A DNA stretch of 13,280 bases from DAOVFN01 sp964484305 (GTDB taxonomy: Archaea; Aenigmatarchaeota; Aenigmatarchaeia; QMZP01): assembly GCA_964484305.1 (NCBI GenBank), contig CAZAEI010000023.1, positions 1 to 13,280 of the forward strand. The letters are read 5' to 3'. The position numbers and the translations under genes were made by a program. The notes under the pieces are model-generated. The model ran no database searches and had not been told where the DNA came from. It saw only the letters and a list, made by a program, of their open reading frames with translations. Shown one piece after another: positions 1 to 6,567 of this stretch. Positions within the stretch are counted from its first letter, which is position 1, and every line of letters begins with the position of its first letter.

Positions 1-118
1 ATGTAGAGCATTCACAGCGCAAGCACTGGAAGGTTAGCCGTGGGATGCAGAAGAATCTTCTACAGTTTGACGTTAACTAGGCGGGGAAAACCCCCGCCAC
101 TTTAGTGGCGGGTAGTTT
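1..118 (+). mobile_element. IS200/IS605-type element end, with possible degenerate tnpB 3' tail
   Basis: The stretch ends in a GC-rich perfect hairpin with a TTTA loop followed by TAGTTTA, a layout I associate with the right ends of archaeal IS200/IS605 elements, where the 3' end of tnpB runs into an omega-RNA-like hairpin. Upstream, no frame stays open; one frame gives short stretches broken by stops that could be a decayed tnpB C-terminus, but this is weak. No transposase domain can be seen because the window starts here. The next gene (134-283) appears cut at its 5' side exactly where this element ends, which fits an insertion. Family assignment is inferred from structure, not from a protein match. 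Confidence 0.45.
80..112 (+). repeat. Two mutually exclusive overlapping hairpins at the element end
   Basis: Hairpin 1 pairs GGCGGGG (80-86) with CCCCGCC (92-98) around AAAA and an extra C. Hairpin 2 pairs CCCGCCAC (93-100) with GTGGCGGG (105-112) around TTTA. They share 93-98, so only one can form at a time, or the shared strand takes part in a pseudoknot. The second resembles the terminal stem of IS605-type omega RNAs, after which a guide segment would start. Confidence 0.6.
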
Positions 119-133
119 AGGGATGGAGAAGCA

Positions 134-283
134 GTGAGATGCATTCGAGGCAATCTTGTCTCCTTCGATGCTGACTACATACAGATCCAGACTCTCTCAA
201 GGAAGATACTCATCAGCAAGCATACGGTCTCGAAGGTAACGAGGATCTCAGGTGATAGTGATGGGAAAAAAGAACAGGTGTGA
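134..283 (+). CDS. Small Sm/Hfq-like protein, 5'-truncated (49 aa from GTG)
   Basis: A 50-codon frame opens at GTG 134, with GGAG at 124-127 six bases upstream, and ends at TGA 281-283. The product reads as alternating beta strands. Its segment GNLVSFDADYIQI...ISKHTVSKV parallels the Hfq core (sFD followed by the KHAIST-type Sm2 motif), with KHTVS replacing KHAIS. The frame continues upstream as DGEAVRC, which also fits an Sm strand, until a TAG at 113-115 inside the element end. I infer that insertion removed the original N-terminus. The 3' end overlaps the next gene (start 261) by 23 bases, suggesting translational coupling. If real and functional it would bind RNA as a ring, but at 49 residues it lacks the N-terminal helix of true Hfq. 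It could instead be an unrelated small beta protein. Confidence 0.45.
   Translation: MRCIRGNLVSFDADYIQIQTLSRKILISKHTVSKVTRISGDSDGKKEQV
250..255 (+). promoter_or_regulatory. Ribosome binding site deciding the start of the MCM-like gene
   Basis: AGGTGA lies five bases before ATG 261. GTG codons at 252 and 258 are in frame upstream, but 252 falls inside this site and 258 is too close to it, so ATG 261 is the best start. Confidence 0.55.
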
Positions 284-1883
284 TATATCCAGGGACAATG
301 TCTATAATACTACCCGTAAATATTGTAAACTTGCAAAGAGTGTGCTGAAGGAGATTAAGAATATACCCAGACCTGAGAACTACTCTGTTGGTGAAGTCAA
401 GAACATTACTGAGAGTTCTGAGGTGGGTGGGTTGCTGAGGCACAGAACAAAATATAACATTGTGGAAACCTGGAACTCAAATGATCCCACATGCAAGCGT
501 TACCTTTACGACAAGACACGGATGATAGACAACTCACAGAATCTGCGGACTTATATACGCAGAATGACGGAAGCAGAGAGGAAGAGACATCTGACGGATA
601 TCAGTCATCAGTTCAAGGAACACCAGAACATGGATTTTGTTGTCAGAGTGAACCCCTTTGAGCACAAGAAAATATTCAGATCCCTTAATGATCAGGGATT
701 CTCATGCAAAGACCTTGTAAATCTGTGGGTACAGGATGGCTATCAAAAAGACCCTATAATCCTTGAGATCACGAAGTCGTTGATAATACCACTCAAACCC
801 AGGATTGACAGAAAGACTCTGCAGAACTGGAACAACCATACATTCATGATTACACAGAGAAATACTGCAAAAAGTGCGTCAATGAGAACGGTTAACAACC
901 CATTATATGAGGGTGAACTGACAGATGCAAAGCTATTTGGTTCATATATGGGACAACACTATACCCGTCTGAGAATGGGTGTCCTGCACGGTCATGGAGG
1001 ATTCGCATGGGACGAACCCAACACTGCCGATAACCCCGAGGTTATGAATCGGTTCGGCGATGTCATGTCAAATGGAAGAAGAACCCGTGGGACCCAAGGT
1101 GATATAGATTGTCTGAGCACCAGAACTGTCATTATCCTGGGTAACCCAAAGGATAGTACCACTGTCTTAACAGATGAGACTATGCCCGTATGTGTTGAGG
1201 CTTTTCTCATGCCTCTACTGAAAGAAGTGAACTCAACAGCACTTGGCAGAAGGTTTGGAATACAGTGTTTTAACATAAATGTTGTGCCAGTCAGTCAGTA
1301 TGATCCTGTCCCAGCGTTAAAGAATTTCTCATCAATGCTGGGTGAGTTTTTCTACTCAGGTATTGACAAGGTATATGATAACATATTCAGAATCATGCTG
1401 AAGTATCAGAGATGGCTTGACTACAAGGACAGGGATTACACCAATACAGTCAAGAACATTGTCAAAGAGGTCACCTATCCCAAGACCCGTGGATTCATGA
1501 CAGGTCTCACAGACAATCCCCAGAAACACCGCATGGCTGCACTGAAGATATTATTGCTGGAAAATCTTGATGCATTCATGCTGGAGAAGCGTCCAGTAAC
1601 CACAATCTGCAGGCTTATTGACGAAGGCGTGGAGGATAAGATAAGGTTCCTTCAGGGCATCAACATATCTTCTATAAAGGCGTGCAGCAACCCTACTGAT
1701 ATCGATAAACGCACTCCTGAGTTTGCAGAAAAGGTCATAGAGTTTATGGGGGATTCAGGCTCAAGGAAGATAGCCAAAGCCACTGGCTATAGCCATACTC
1801 ATATAGCGAAGATTCGCAGGAGGATGAATAAGAATGGAATCCGACAGGAGAATGACAAGAAGGATTCAGGGAGTTCTGAATAA
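261..1883 (+). CDS. MCM-like AAA+ ATPase with C-terminal helix-turn-helix, Walker A degenerate
   Basis: Product of 540 residues, not a family I can name. The middle follows the order of an MCM helicase ATPase core. TQRNTAKS (198-205) sits where MCMs have GDPGTAKS. Next comes HGGFAWDEP (245-253) as Walker B with the acidic pair at 251-252. VIILGNP follows, with Asn295 at the sensor-1 position, and then ALGRRFG (about 327-333) where MCMs carry LLSRFD with the arginine finger. The first P-loop glycines are replaced by T, Q and N, so ATP hydrolysis is doubtful, although Lys204 and Ser205 remain. The N-terminal 190 residues are basic and unrecognised, with no zinc-ribbon cysteines like those of MCM. 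The C-terminus (about 499-522, SRKIAKATGYSHTHIAKI) looks like a DNA-binding helix-turn-helix. Gene order suggests a mobile-element replication or DNA-binding role; that is inference. Confidence 0.6.
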   Translation: MGKKNRCDISRDNVYNTTRKYCKLAKSVLKEIKNIPRPENYSVGEVKNITESSEVGGLLRHRTKYNIVETWNSNDPTCKRYLYDKTRMIDNSQNLRTYIRRMTEAERKRHLTDISHQFKEHQNMDFVVRVNPFEHKKIFRSLNDQGFSCKDLVNLWVQDGYQKDPIILEITKSLIIPLKPRIDRKTLQNWNNHTFMITQRNTAKSASMRTVNNPLYEGELTDAKLFGSYMGQHYTRLRMGVLHGHGGFAWDEPNTADNPEVMNRFGDVMSNGRRTRGTQGDIDCLSTRTVIILGNPKDSTTVLTDETMPVCVEAFLMPLLKEVNSTALGRRFGIQCFNINVVPVSQYDPVPALKNFSSMLGEFFYSGIDKVYDNIFRIMLKYQRWLDYKDRDYTNTVKNIVKEVTYPKTRGFMTGLTDNPQKHRMAALKILLLENLDAFMLEKRPVTTICRLIDEGVEDKIRFLQGINISSIKACSNPTDIDKRTPEFAEKVIEFMGDSGSRKIAKATGYSHTHIAKIRRRMNKNGIRQENDKKDSGSSE

Positions 1884-1899
1884 AGGCAAATTCAGGAAC

Positions 1900-1980
1900 A
1901 TGGGTCCACAGGGAAGAGAGGAGGTCATGATGGCAGGTTTGAAAAAGGATTCGGACAAAAAAATATCCTGCATTCAGTAA
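1900..1980 (+). CDS. Possible micro-ORF (26 aa, or 17 aa from 1927)
   Basis: The gap between the MCM-like gene and the next gene holds a short frame from ATG 1900 to TAA 1980. Inside it, a purine-rich GAGAGGAGGT (about 1916-1925), close to an ideal Shine-Dalgarno, precedes ATG 1927 and ATG 1930. Starting there gives a 17-16 residue lysine-rich peptide. The strong ribosome-binding site is the only support. It may instead be the leader of the next gene, or chance. Confidence 0.2.
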   Translation: MGPQGREEVMMAGLKKDSDKKISCIQ

Positions 1981-1993
1981 AGCGATAGATATT

Positions 1994-2311
1994 ATGTGCA
2001 TGCACTACTGTGAGAAGATATCTCAGGAAGAATACATACAAATAATGAGTGATAAATATGGCTGCAGACGGGAATCAGCACTCAATAACTACAACACGTT
2101 CAAGAAGACTATATTGTGTGCTATAAGGTCACACGAACTTGGGATCCTGAGAAAGAAGTATCTCAAGAAATCATGCAAATATCTTGGTTTAAACGAGGAC
2201 CAGATATTCAGAATATACGCACTCTATACACTTATTGGGAGTCTGGAGGGATATGATGCAGAACTTTCAAGGGTTAGAAGTCTACAAATTATCAAAGAGA
2301 TTGGTGGTTGA
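1994..2311 (+). CDS. Hypothetical small helical protein (105 aa)
   Basis: Product not recognised. It is rich in Lys, Glu and Tyr, predicted by eye to be mostly alpha-helical, has four cysteines (three of them near the two ends of the first half), and shows no membrane segment or signal peptide. The start is uncertain: ATG 1994 and ATG 2000 have no clear ribosome-binding site, and ATG 2048 is a shorter alternative. It belongs to the same strand and cassette as the MCM-like gene. Its last 56 bases overlap the four-helix-bundle gene in another frame, a pattern typical of coupled genes whose products work together. The overlap and uninterrupted frame support it being real. Confidence 0.5.
   Translation: MCMHYCEKISQEEYIQIMSDKYGCRRESALNNYNTFKKTILCAIRSHELGILRKKYLKKSCKYLGLNEDQIFRIYALYTLIGSLEGYDAELSRVRSLQIIKEIGG
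2245..2249 (+). promoter_or_regulatory. Ribosome binding site inside the upstream gene
   Basis: GGAGG lies six bases before ATG 2256 and three before ATG 2253, which favours 2256 as the start of the four-helix-bundle gene. The site is inside the coding sequence of the preceding gene, so the two are probably translated together. Confidence 0.55.
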
Positions 2312-2630
2312 TGTAATAAAGGAACTGGAGGATGTAAAGTCTTACTTCAGGCTCAAGGAGCAGCTGATATCTGCAATAAACTCCATATGCTCAAACCTTG
2401 GAGAGATGTCAGCATTCGATTCTCCAGGCACAATCAAGCAGAAGATACAGACCTGTATTGGTGAGGCCAACGAGGCAGAGCATGACATTGATGTGTTCCA
2501 TGAAATCGGTATCTTTGATTTAGTTAAACACAGGGACTTCATTGAGAGGATCAGAATAATCAGGAAGATGTTGATTAACCTGCTGAAAAAGACTGGCTGG
2601 AAGAGCAAAAGATATCAGAACAAGTCTTAA
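2256..2630 (+). CDS. Four-helix-bundle protein, S23/IVP-type (124 aa)
   Basis: The start at ATG 2256 gives MQNFQGLEVYKLSKRLV, matching the usual opening of the four-helix-bundle family (first known from intervening sequences in bacterial 23S rRNA genes): an N-terminal F..L.V pattern followed by a long helix. Also in place are the second helix with LKEQLISAINSICSNLGEM where the family has LxxQIrRAavSIpsNIaEG, the third helix with CIGEANEAEHDIDV where the family has alGSanElExqL, and a final helix with RIIRKMLINLLKKT. Length fits the family (about 110-130). The fold is shared with Avd, the accessory protein of diversity-generating retroelements, but no reverse transcriptase or variable repeat is in the window. 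Known members form pentameric bundles that bind nucleic acid; the role here is unknown. It overlaps the preceding gene by 56 bases. Confidence 0.7.
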   Translation: MQNFQGLEVYKLSKRLVVDVIKELEDVKSYFRLKEQLISAINSICSNLGEMSAFDSPGTIKQKIQTCIGEANEAEHDIDVFHEIGIFDLVKHRDFIERIRIIRKMLINLLKKTGWKSKRYQNKS

Positions 2631-2654
2631 AAGATTTCCTGTGAATATGAAAAT

Positions 2655-3149
2655 ATGCTGTATGAAATCAGCCAGAATGATTATCTGGGTTCCCTCAAAG
2701 ATATTGACAGGGAAAGCATTGATATAGCAAAAAACACTGTTCACACGGCATACGGGAGCAGAGGTATCAAAACTGCTATGCTGGCATTTGATCCAAAACA
2801 TCAGGATGACAATGAGCTAAATATTCTTCTTGGTCCCTGCTCCAGTAATGAAGACTATGCTCACCAGTTCCAGGATGATATGAACTTTCTGAACACATTC
2901 ATGAGGCACAACTTCAGAATAGAGATCTGGAATTACAGAGGAATGTGGGTATTGAAGAGGCTGGACCATGAGGAGATTGATAAGTTACCGAGGGTGGCAC
3001 ACCGTCCTAAACTTAAGATGGAGGGTGTAATGCCGCTTAATCTGTTCTTTGAGCTGGGCGGAATCAATCCAGGCAGAATTGATGAATTGAGAATTGCAGA
3101 TCACATAGAAAAGTATACTGTCATTCAGAATGGGTGTCTGTCTGATTGA
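2655..3149 (+). CDS. Hypothetical protein (164 aa), last gene of the cassette
   Basis: Not recognised. Soluble, no signal peptide or membrane segment. The N-terminal half (IDIAKNTVHTAYGSRGIKTAMLAFDP) looks alpha/beta, followed by an acidic patch (HQDDNEL). The middle has aromatic-rich strands (FRIEIWNYRGMWVLKRL), and the C-terminal third a proline-rich basic linker (HRPKLKMEGVMP). ATG 2655 has no good ribosome-binding site, so the start is moderately uncertain. It follows the four-helix-bundle gene by 24 bases on the same strand. Its TGA stop (3147-3149) directly abuts the convergent stop codon of the purine gene at 3150, leaving no room for a separate terminator between the two transcription units. 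Confidence 0.55.
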   Translation: MLYEISQNDYLGSLKDIDRESIDIAKNTVHTAYGSRGIKTAMLAFDPKHQDDNELNILLGPCSSNEDYAHQFQDDMNFLNTFMRHNFRIEIWNYRGMWVLKRLDHEEIDKLPRVAHRPKLKMEGVMPLNLFFELGGINPGRIDELRIADHIEKYTVIQNGCLSD

Positions 3150-4247
3150 TTATCTGTGATCAAAAGGCCTTTCGTTGGATTCAGTTGAGAGGCACACGAT
3201 GCCGAGTTCTTCTGCCTTTTCCTTTATTGCCTGGTCTTTGAGAGAGCCCTTTGGTGTTATGATATACTTTACCTTGAAGTCGTTGCAGGCTTCAACACTG
3301 TCGTTTTCAGGTGGGAATCCGTCTGATGCAAGAACAAGCGGATAACTCATATCCTCCAGCCATTCCCCGTAGTATGGGGACCTCTCGCTTGCTATTCTCA
3401 GAGCCTGCCTTATGGCATCAACCCTGCTGCCACATCCTGCTCCAACTCCATAAACAATGTTCTTATCCCCAAAGTTAGCTGAATTTGAACGCAGGCCAGA
3501 TGCATTGACTGTCCACTGGAACAGTGCTGAGTTCCGCACGTCATCATCAATCTCTGCATCTGTCAGAGTGATTATATGTTCAGATTTTGTTGTCTGTATT
3601 CTGTGCCTGTCTGCAACCAGAATGCCTCCTGTCACGTCCTTGATCTCATAACCATGATCCTTAATCCTCTCCCTGATCTTTGGCTCCAATAAAACACGCA
3701 TGTTGGGCTTTCTCATCATAAGCTCAATTGCCTTGTCCGAGTATCCCTTTGCAATTACCCCGTCAAAGAAATGATCCTTATGTGTCAGATGTTCTGCTAT
3801 ATCCTGGTCTATTACGCCACTGAAAGCCACCACTGCACCGAACTTAATTATAGTATCTGCATCAAAGGCCAGCTGATACGCCTTTCCAAGATCCTGGTCT
3901 TTTGCAATCTGGAAAGGGATTCCATGCTTCATAAAAGCAACGTATTCCTCTTCAGGGAAAGCTTCGGTGAGATTCTGGACAACCCGAATGCCAGTATCCC
4001 AGTCTTCAATGTTCCCGTATGACCTTATCTTTTCCCCACCATCCTGTATCCTTTCTGCTGTAATTGCGGACGGGCCTTCGTATCCTTCCTGGGCAAGAGC
4101 ACTGGCTGCAGTATATTTGGGCGTAAGACCGTATCTCAGAGGGAAATCATCTCTCTTAAAGTCAATATCTCCTACCTTTGCTCCCTCCGGCAGATGGGAT
4201 GCATCTACAACCTCGAAATACTGTTTCCTTACCTCAGATCTTGCCAT
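3150..4247 (-). CDS. purH: AICAR formyltransferase, stand-alone PurH C-terminal domain
   Basis: Catalyses transfer of a formyl group from 10-formyl-tetrahydrofolate to AICAR, giving FAICAR, the penultimate step to IMP. The 365 residues match only the transformylase half of PurH. LRYGLTPKY (37-45) sits where PurH has the RYG.NPHQ segment, catalytic Lys107-His108 lie in FMKHGIPF, and LAFDADTIIKFGAVVAF follows (126-142). VTGGILVADR (205-214), GVGAGCGSRVDAI (267-279), ASDGFPPENDSVE (307-319) and TPKGSLKDQ (331-339) complete the set. The N-terminal MGS-like IMP cyclohydrolase domain is absent. Stand-alone versions in archaea have been called purV. It starts at ATG 4247 after a clear GGGTGA site, nine bases beyond the purP stop, so it is last in the operon. 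The usual NPCG after KH is replaced by GIPFQ, which is tolerated in some members. Confidence 0.85.
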   Translation of the reverse strand: MARSEVRKQYFEVVDASHLPEGAKVGDIDFKRDDFPLRYGLTPKYTAASALAQEGYEGPSAITAERIQDGGEKIRSYGNIEDWDTGIRVVQNLTEAFPEEEYVAFMKHGIPFQIAKDQDLGKAYQLAFDADTIIKFGAVVAFSGVIDQDIAEHLTHKDHFFDGVIAKGYSDKAIELMMRKPNMRVLLEPKIRERIKDHGYEIKDVTGGILVADRHRIQTTKSEHIITLTDAEIDDDVRNSALFQWTVNASGLRSNSANFGDKNIVYGVGAGCGSRVDAIRQALRIASERSPYYGEWLEDMSYPLVLASDGFPPENDSVEACNDFKVKYIITPKGSLKDQAIKEKAEELGIVCLSTESNERPFDHR

Positions 4248-4256
4248 TATTTCACC

Positions 4257-5396
4257 CTAAGTGATTATCTTATCAACCATTTGTTTTTTAAACCCATCCT
4301 TTATGTCCATCATCATCCTTCGTGCGTAATTTACCTCTCCCAAATCTGACTTGTATGTGAAAAGGCCATAAGGAGAACCGTTTGCCAGGGCATTGGAACC
4401 TGCAACAATTCTTGCACTTATCTCAAAGCAATATACATCTCCGTCTGCATCGACAACGAGTTCAAGGCAGTACGGGCCAATCAGCCCTTCATTTGCAATA
4501 TGTTTTGAAGCATCAAGAGTCTTTCTTCCTGCAGGTATTACATCCCTCATTAGCGTGCTTTCCCTCATAACGCACGGAAAGTTGCCTGTTACATTGAAGG
4601 TAGGCGGATATCCTGCTTTGAGAAGCTCTTCTGGAGTCCCGAGCTTGAAGGATTCGTCAATATCGCTCTCTCTTCTGACATCAAATCCGAAGAACTCAAG
4701 ATCAGTTCCGTGCTGCATGTAAGGAGCAGGAAAGAACTGAGCATAGTATCTTGTTCCAGGTATGAACTGCTGTATTGTAGAGCCTTTATAATCATTCTTC
4801 CCTTCGAGTTCTTCCATGGCACGCTTGTAACTCTCAATGTTCCTGACAATGACCGAACCCCTTCCTCCTGGCGCTCCCTCAAGCTTAACAATTACAGGCC
4901 CCTTGATGTCTTTCGGGTCCTTTATCTCGACTGGCATCTTCAGCCCAGCCATCCCTTCAAGCCATTGCCTTTGCTTCACCCTATCAAATTCCCAAGGTAT
5001 AAGCTTCCTGTTTCCGTATGTAGGAACAGGAAGGACCTCAAGGCCGTGATAATCAGAGACAGGATTCCTCAGATACTCTACAGAAGATCCGTGAGGTATG
5101 AAGACGGAATTCCTTTCAGCAAAATCAGGCCCTCTATCAAGCAAGTCCTCGTATTCTTCAACCTCATAGAACTGGTCAGGTCTTGCCAGAGGAAAAGCAT
5201 CATAAGAGTCCCTGACCACCTTGTCCCTGGATCTGATAACACCAAGAGTCTTGAGGCCTTCGTTCTTAGCTGCATTGAACAGCTGAAGACTTGAGTGAGA
5301 GCAGATTGTAGCAATAGTCAGGTCATCAGGATTATATAATTCAGCAGTCTTCTGATTTTCCTGGATTACATTATCCACGATATCGTTTTCAGTCAT
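4257..5396 (-). CDS. purP: PurP, formate-dependent AICAR ligase
   Basis: ATP-grasp enzyme that formylates AICAR with free formate and ATP, a folate-independent route to FAICAR found in archaea. The 379 residues (family about 335-380) show the family order: IATICSHSSLQLF (28-40), FIPHGSSVEYL (99-109), the ATP-binding loop VKLEGAPGGRGSVIV (170-184), RRESDID (241-247), GLIGPYCLELVVDADGDVYCFEISARIVAGSN (about 304-335) with the metal-binding Glu residues, and NGSPYG (339-344). There is no Shine-Dalgarno before ATG 5396, but TTTTAA at about -24 to -28 would suit a leaderless transcript starting here, in the 37-base space after purC. It is followed directly by the folate-type transformylase doing the same reaction, which is unusual. 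It could also have drifted in specificity, as some archaeal PurP paralogues are suspected to have. Confidence 0.9.
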   Translation of the reverse strand: MTENDIVDNVIQENQKTAELYNPDDLTIATICSHSSLQLFNAAKNEGLKTLGVIRSRDKVVRDSYDAFPLARPDQFYEVEEYEDLLDRGPDFAERNSVFIPHGSSVEYLRNPVSDYHGLEVLPVPTYGNRKLIPWEFDRVKQRQWLEGMAGLKMPVEIKDPKDIKGPVIVKLEGAPGGRGSVIVRNIESYKRAMEELEGKNDYKGSTIQQFIPGTRYYAQFFPAPYMQHGTDLEFFGFDVRRESDIDESFKLGTPEELLKAGYPPTFNVTGNFPCVMRESTLMRDVIPAGRKTLDASKHIANEGLIGPYCLELVVDADGDVYCFEISARIVAGSNALANGSPYGLFTYKSDLGEVNYARRMMMDIKDGFKKQMVDKIIT

Positions 5397-5433
5397 AGAA
5401 ACATATTGAAAGAAAACATTAAAAGGCTATGTG

Positions 5434-6567
5434 CTATATCTCTGCACCTGTTTCGTCCCTCTTGTAGAGTTCCTTTAATCTGTCAAGCTCGTCCATGGCT
5501 CTTGAAGCAACACTCCTAAGAGCACCACCTGCACCATTCTCCTTCAGCAGACCCATCCTTACTGCATCATTGGCATCCACGACTATTCCCATTTGTTTCT
5601 CATCAAGCAATGGTGGTGCAGGCCATTTGGACTTGTCTTCTGGGGATTCCTTCTGTGCTGCTTTAAGTTCGCCTTTGTACCCGTTTATGGTATATATGTT
5701 CCTTGGAAGCTGCTTGCTCAGATCAATGAATCTGCCATCTGGCAGTTCGTACAGAATCCTGTTCTCGTCCCATGTGTAGCATGAATCTGCAACAAGAATC
5801 TCCCTGTCAGGACCCATTATACATTCTATCTTACCGTCAGCAATAATCAGGCCAGAGTCCGCAGCATCCTTCTTTATAGCATCATAAACCACCAATGCAG
5901 TATCGTTTAACTGCTTAGGTTCACCGTCAACGAGGCCAGCGAGTTCAAACAGGTCCTTCTTAATCTCTGCCTCATACTGATCCACTGCCTCTATCTTGGT
6001 TGAGCGTGTTATTCTTGGCTTATCCAGAACAACAGTCTGGCCTTCCTCTGGAGGGCTCTCAAGGCCATATTTAGAAGGATCTTCAGTGCCTTTTCTCAAT
6101 CTTCCGTGAAGAGATGAGACAGGCGTTACCCATTGCGAAAATACTACCTCAATAGGAATGAGATAAGTAGCAGTCTTGCCAGGCTCAATCCATTCATAAT
6201 TTGGAGGTATTCGTGCAACCCGAACCTCAATCTTTTTGTCACCGAGGTCCTTAACCATGTGGTGCGGGATTCCTTCTTTGTCAAGAACTTTGAAGAAATT
6301 TACAGTTTCCTTATACATCGCATCTGCTTTTCCGTCAATTGTCTGCGGAAACCTCCCGAAATCGAATAATGAATAGAAATCATCAGGCCATGTCTGATAA
6401 CCTAAACCGAATGCTTCCTGGGAAGGATCAGCACCTCTATATTGAAAAAAATCCTTTACTTTTCCATTCTTTATCAGAATTGGTTTTCTGTCGCCATCCA
6501 TATTCATCTTCAAAATAATTGATGAAAAACAATTTAAGTCTATATTATTCAAGAGCTCGTTTTCCAT
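5434..6567 (-). CDS. purC: PurC, SAICAR synthetase (divergent, long)
   Basis: Joins CAIR and aspartate using ATP to form SAICAR. Recognisable blocks are DFYSLFDFGRFPQTIDGKAD (63-82, the FS.FDWG..PD.IPGKG region), NFFKVLDKEGIPHHMV (90-105), RVARI then IPIEVVFSQWVTPVSSLHGR (137-156, where the family has P.EvVvRn...GS), TRSTKIEAVD (187-196) and GLIIADGKIECIM...ILVADSCYTWDENRILYE (239-274), matching GiiLaDtKfEFG...iDEvlTPDSSRfw. At 377 residues it is longer than typical bacterial PurC (about 240-300). The start is unclear: ATG 6567 overlaps the purB end by 23 bases and lacks a ribosome-binding site, while ATG 6507 or 6501 (residues 21 and 23) begin nearer the conserved core. Wherever it starts, its position after purB fits one transcript. 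Confidence 0.85.
   Translation of the reverse strand: MENELLNNIDLNCFSSIILKMNMDGDRKPILIKNGKVKDFFQYRGADPSQEAFGLGYQTWPDDFYSLFDFGRFPQTIDGKADAMYKETVNFFKVLDKEGIPHHMVKDLGDKKIEVRVARIPPNYEWIEPGKTATYLIPIEVVFSQWVTPVSSLHGRLRKGTEDPSKYGLESPPEEGQTVVLDKPRITRSTKIEAVDQYEAEIKKDLFELAGLVDGEPKQLNDTALVVYDAIKKDAADSGLIIADGKIECIMGPDREILVADSCYTWDENRILYELPDGRFIDLSKQLPRNIYTINGYKGELKAAQKESPEDKSKWPAPPLLDEKQMGIVVDANDAVRMGLLKENGAGGALRSVASRAMDELDRLKELYKRDETGAEI

Noticed and set aside
2256..2630. Diversity-generating retroelement
   Set aside because: Only the fold of one protein is shared with Avd; no reverse transcriptase or template/variable repeat was seen.
4710..5294. Long + strand frame of 194 codons opposite purP, and similar frames opposite the other pur genes
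   Set aside because: The opposite strand encodes well-conserved purine enzymes, and these frames show no motifs or ribosome-binding sites.
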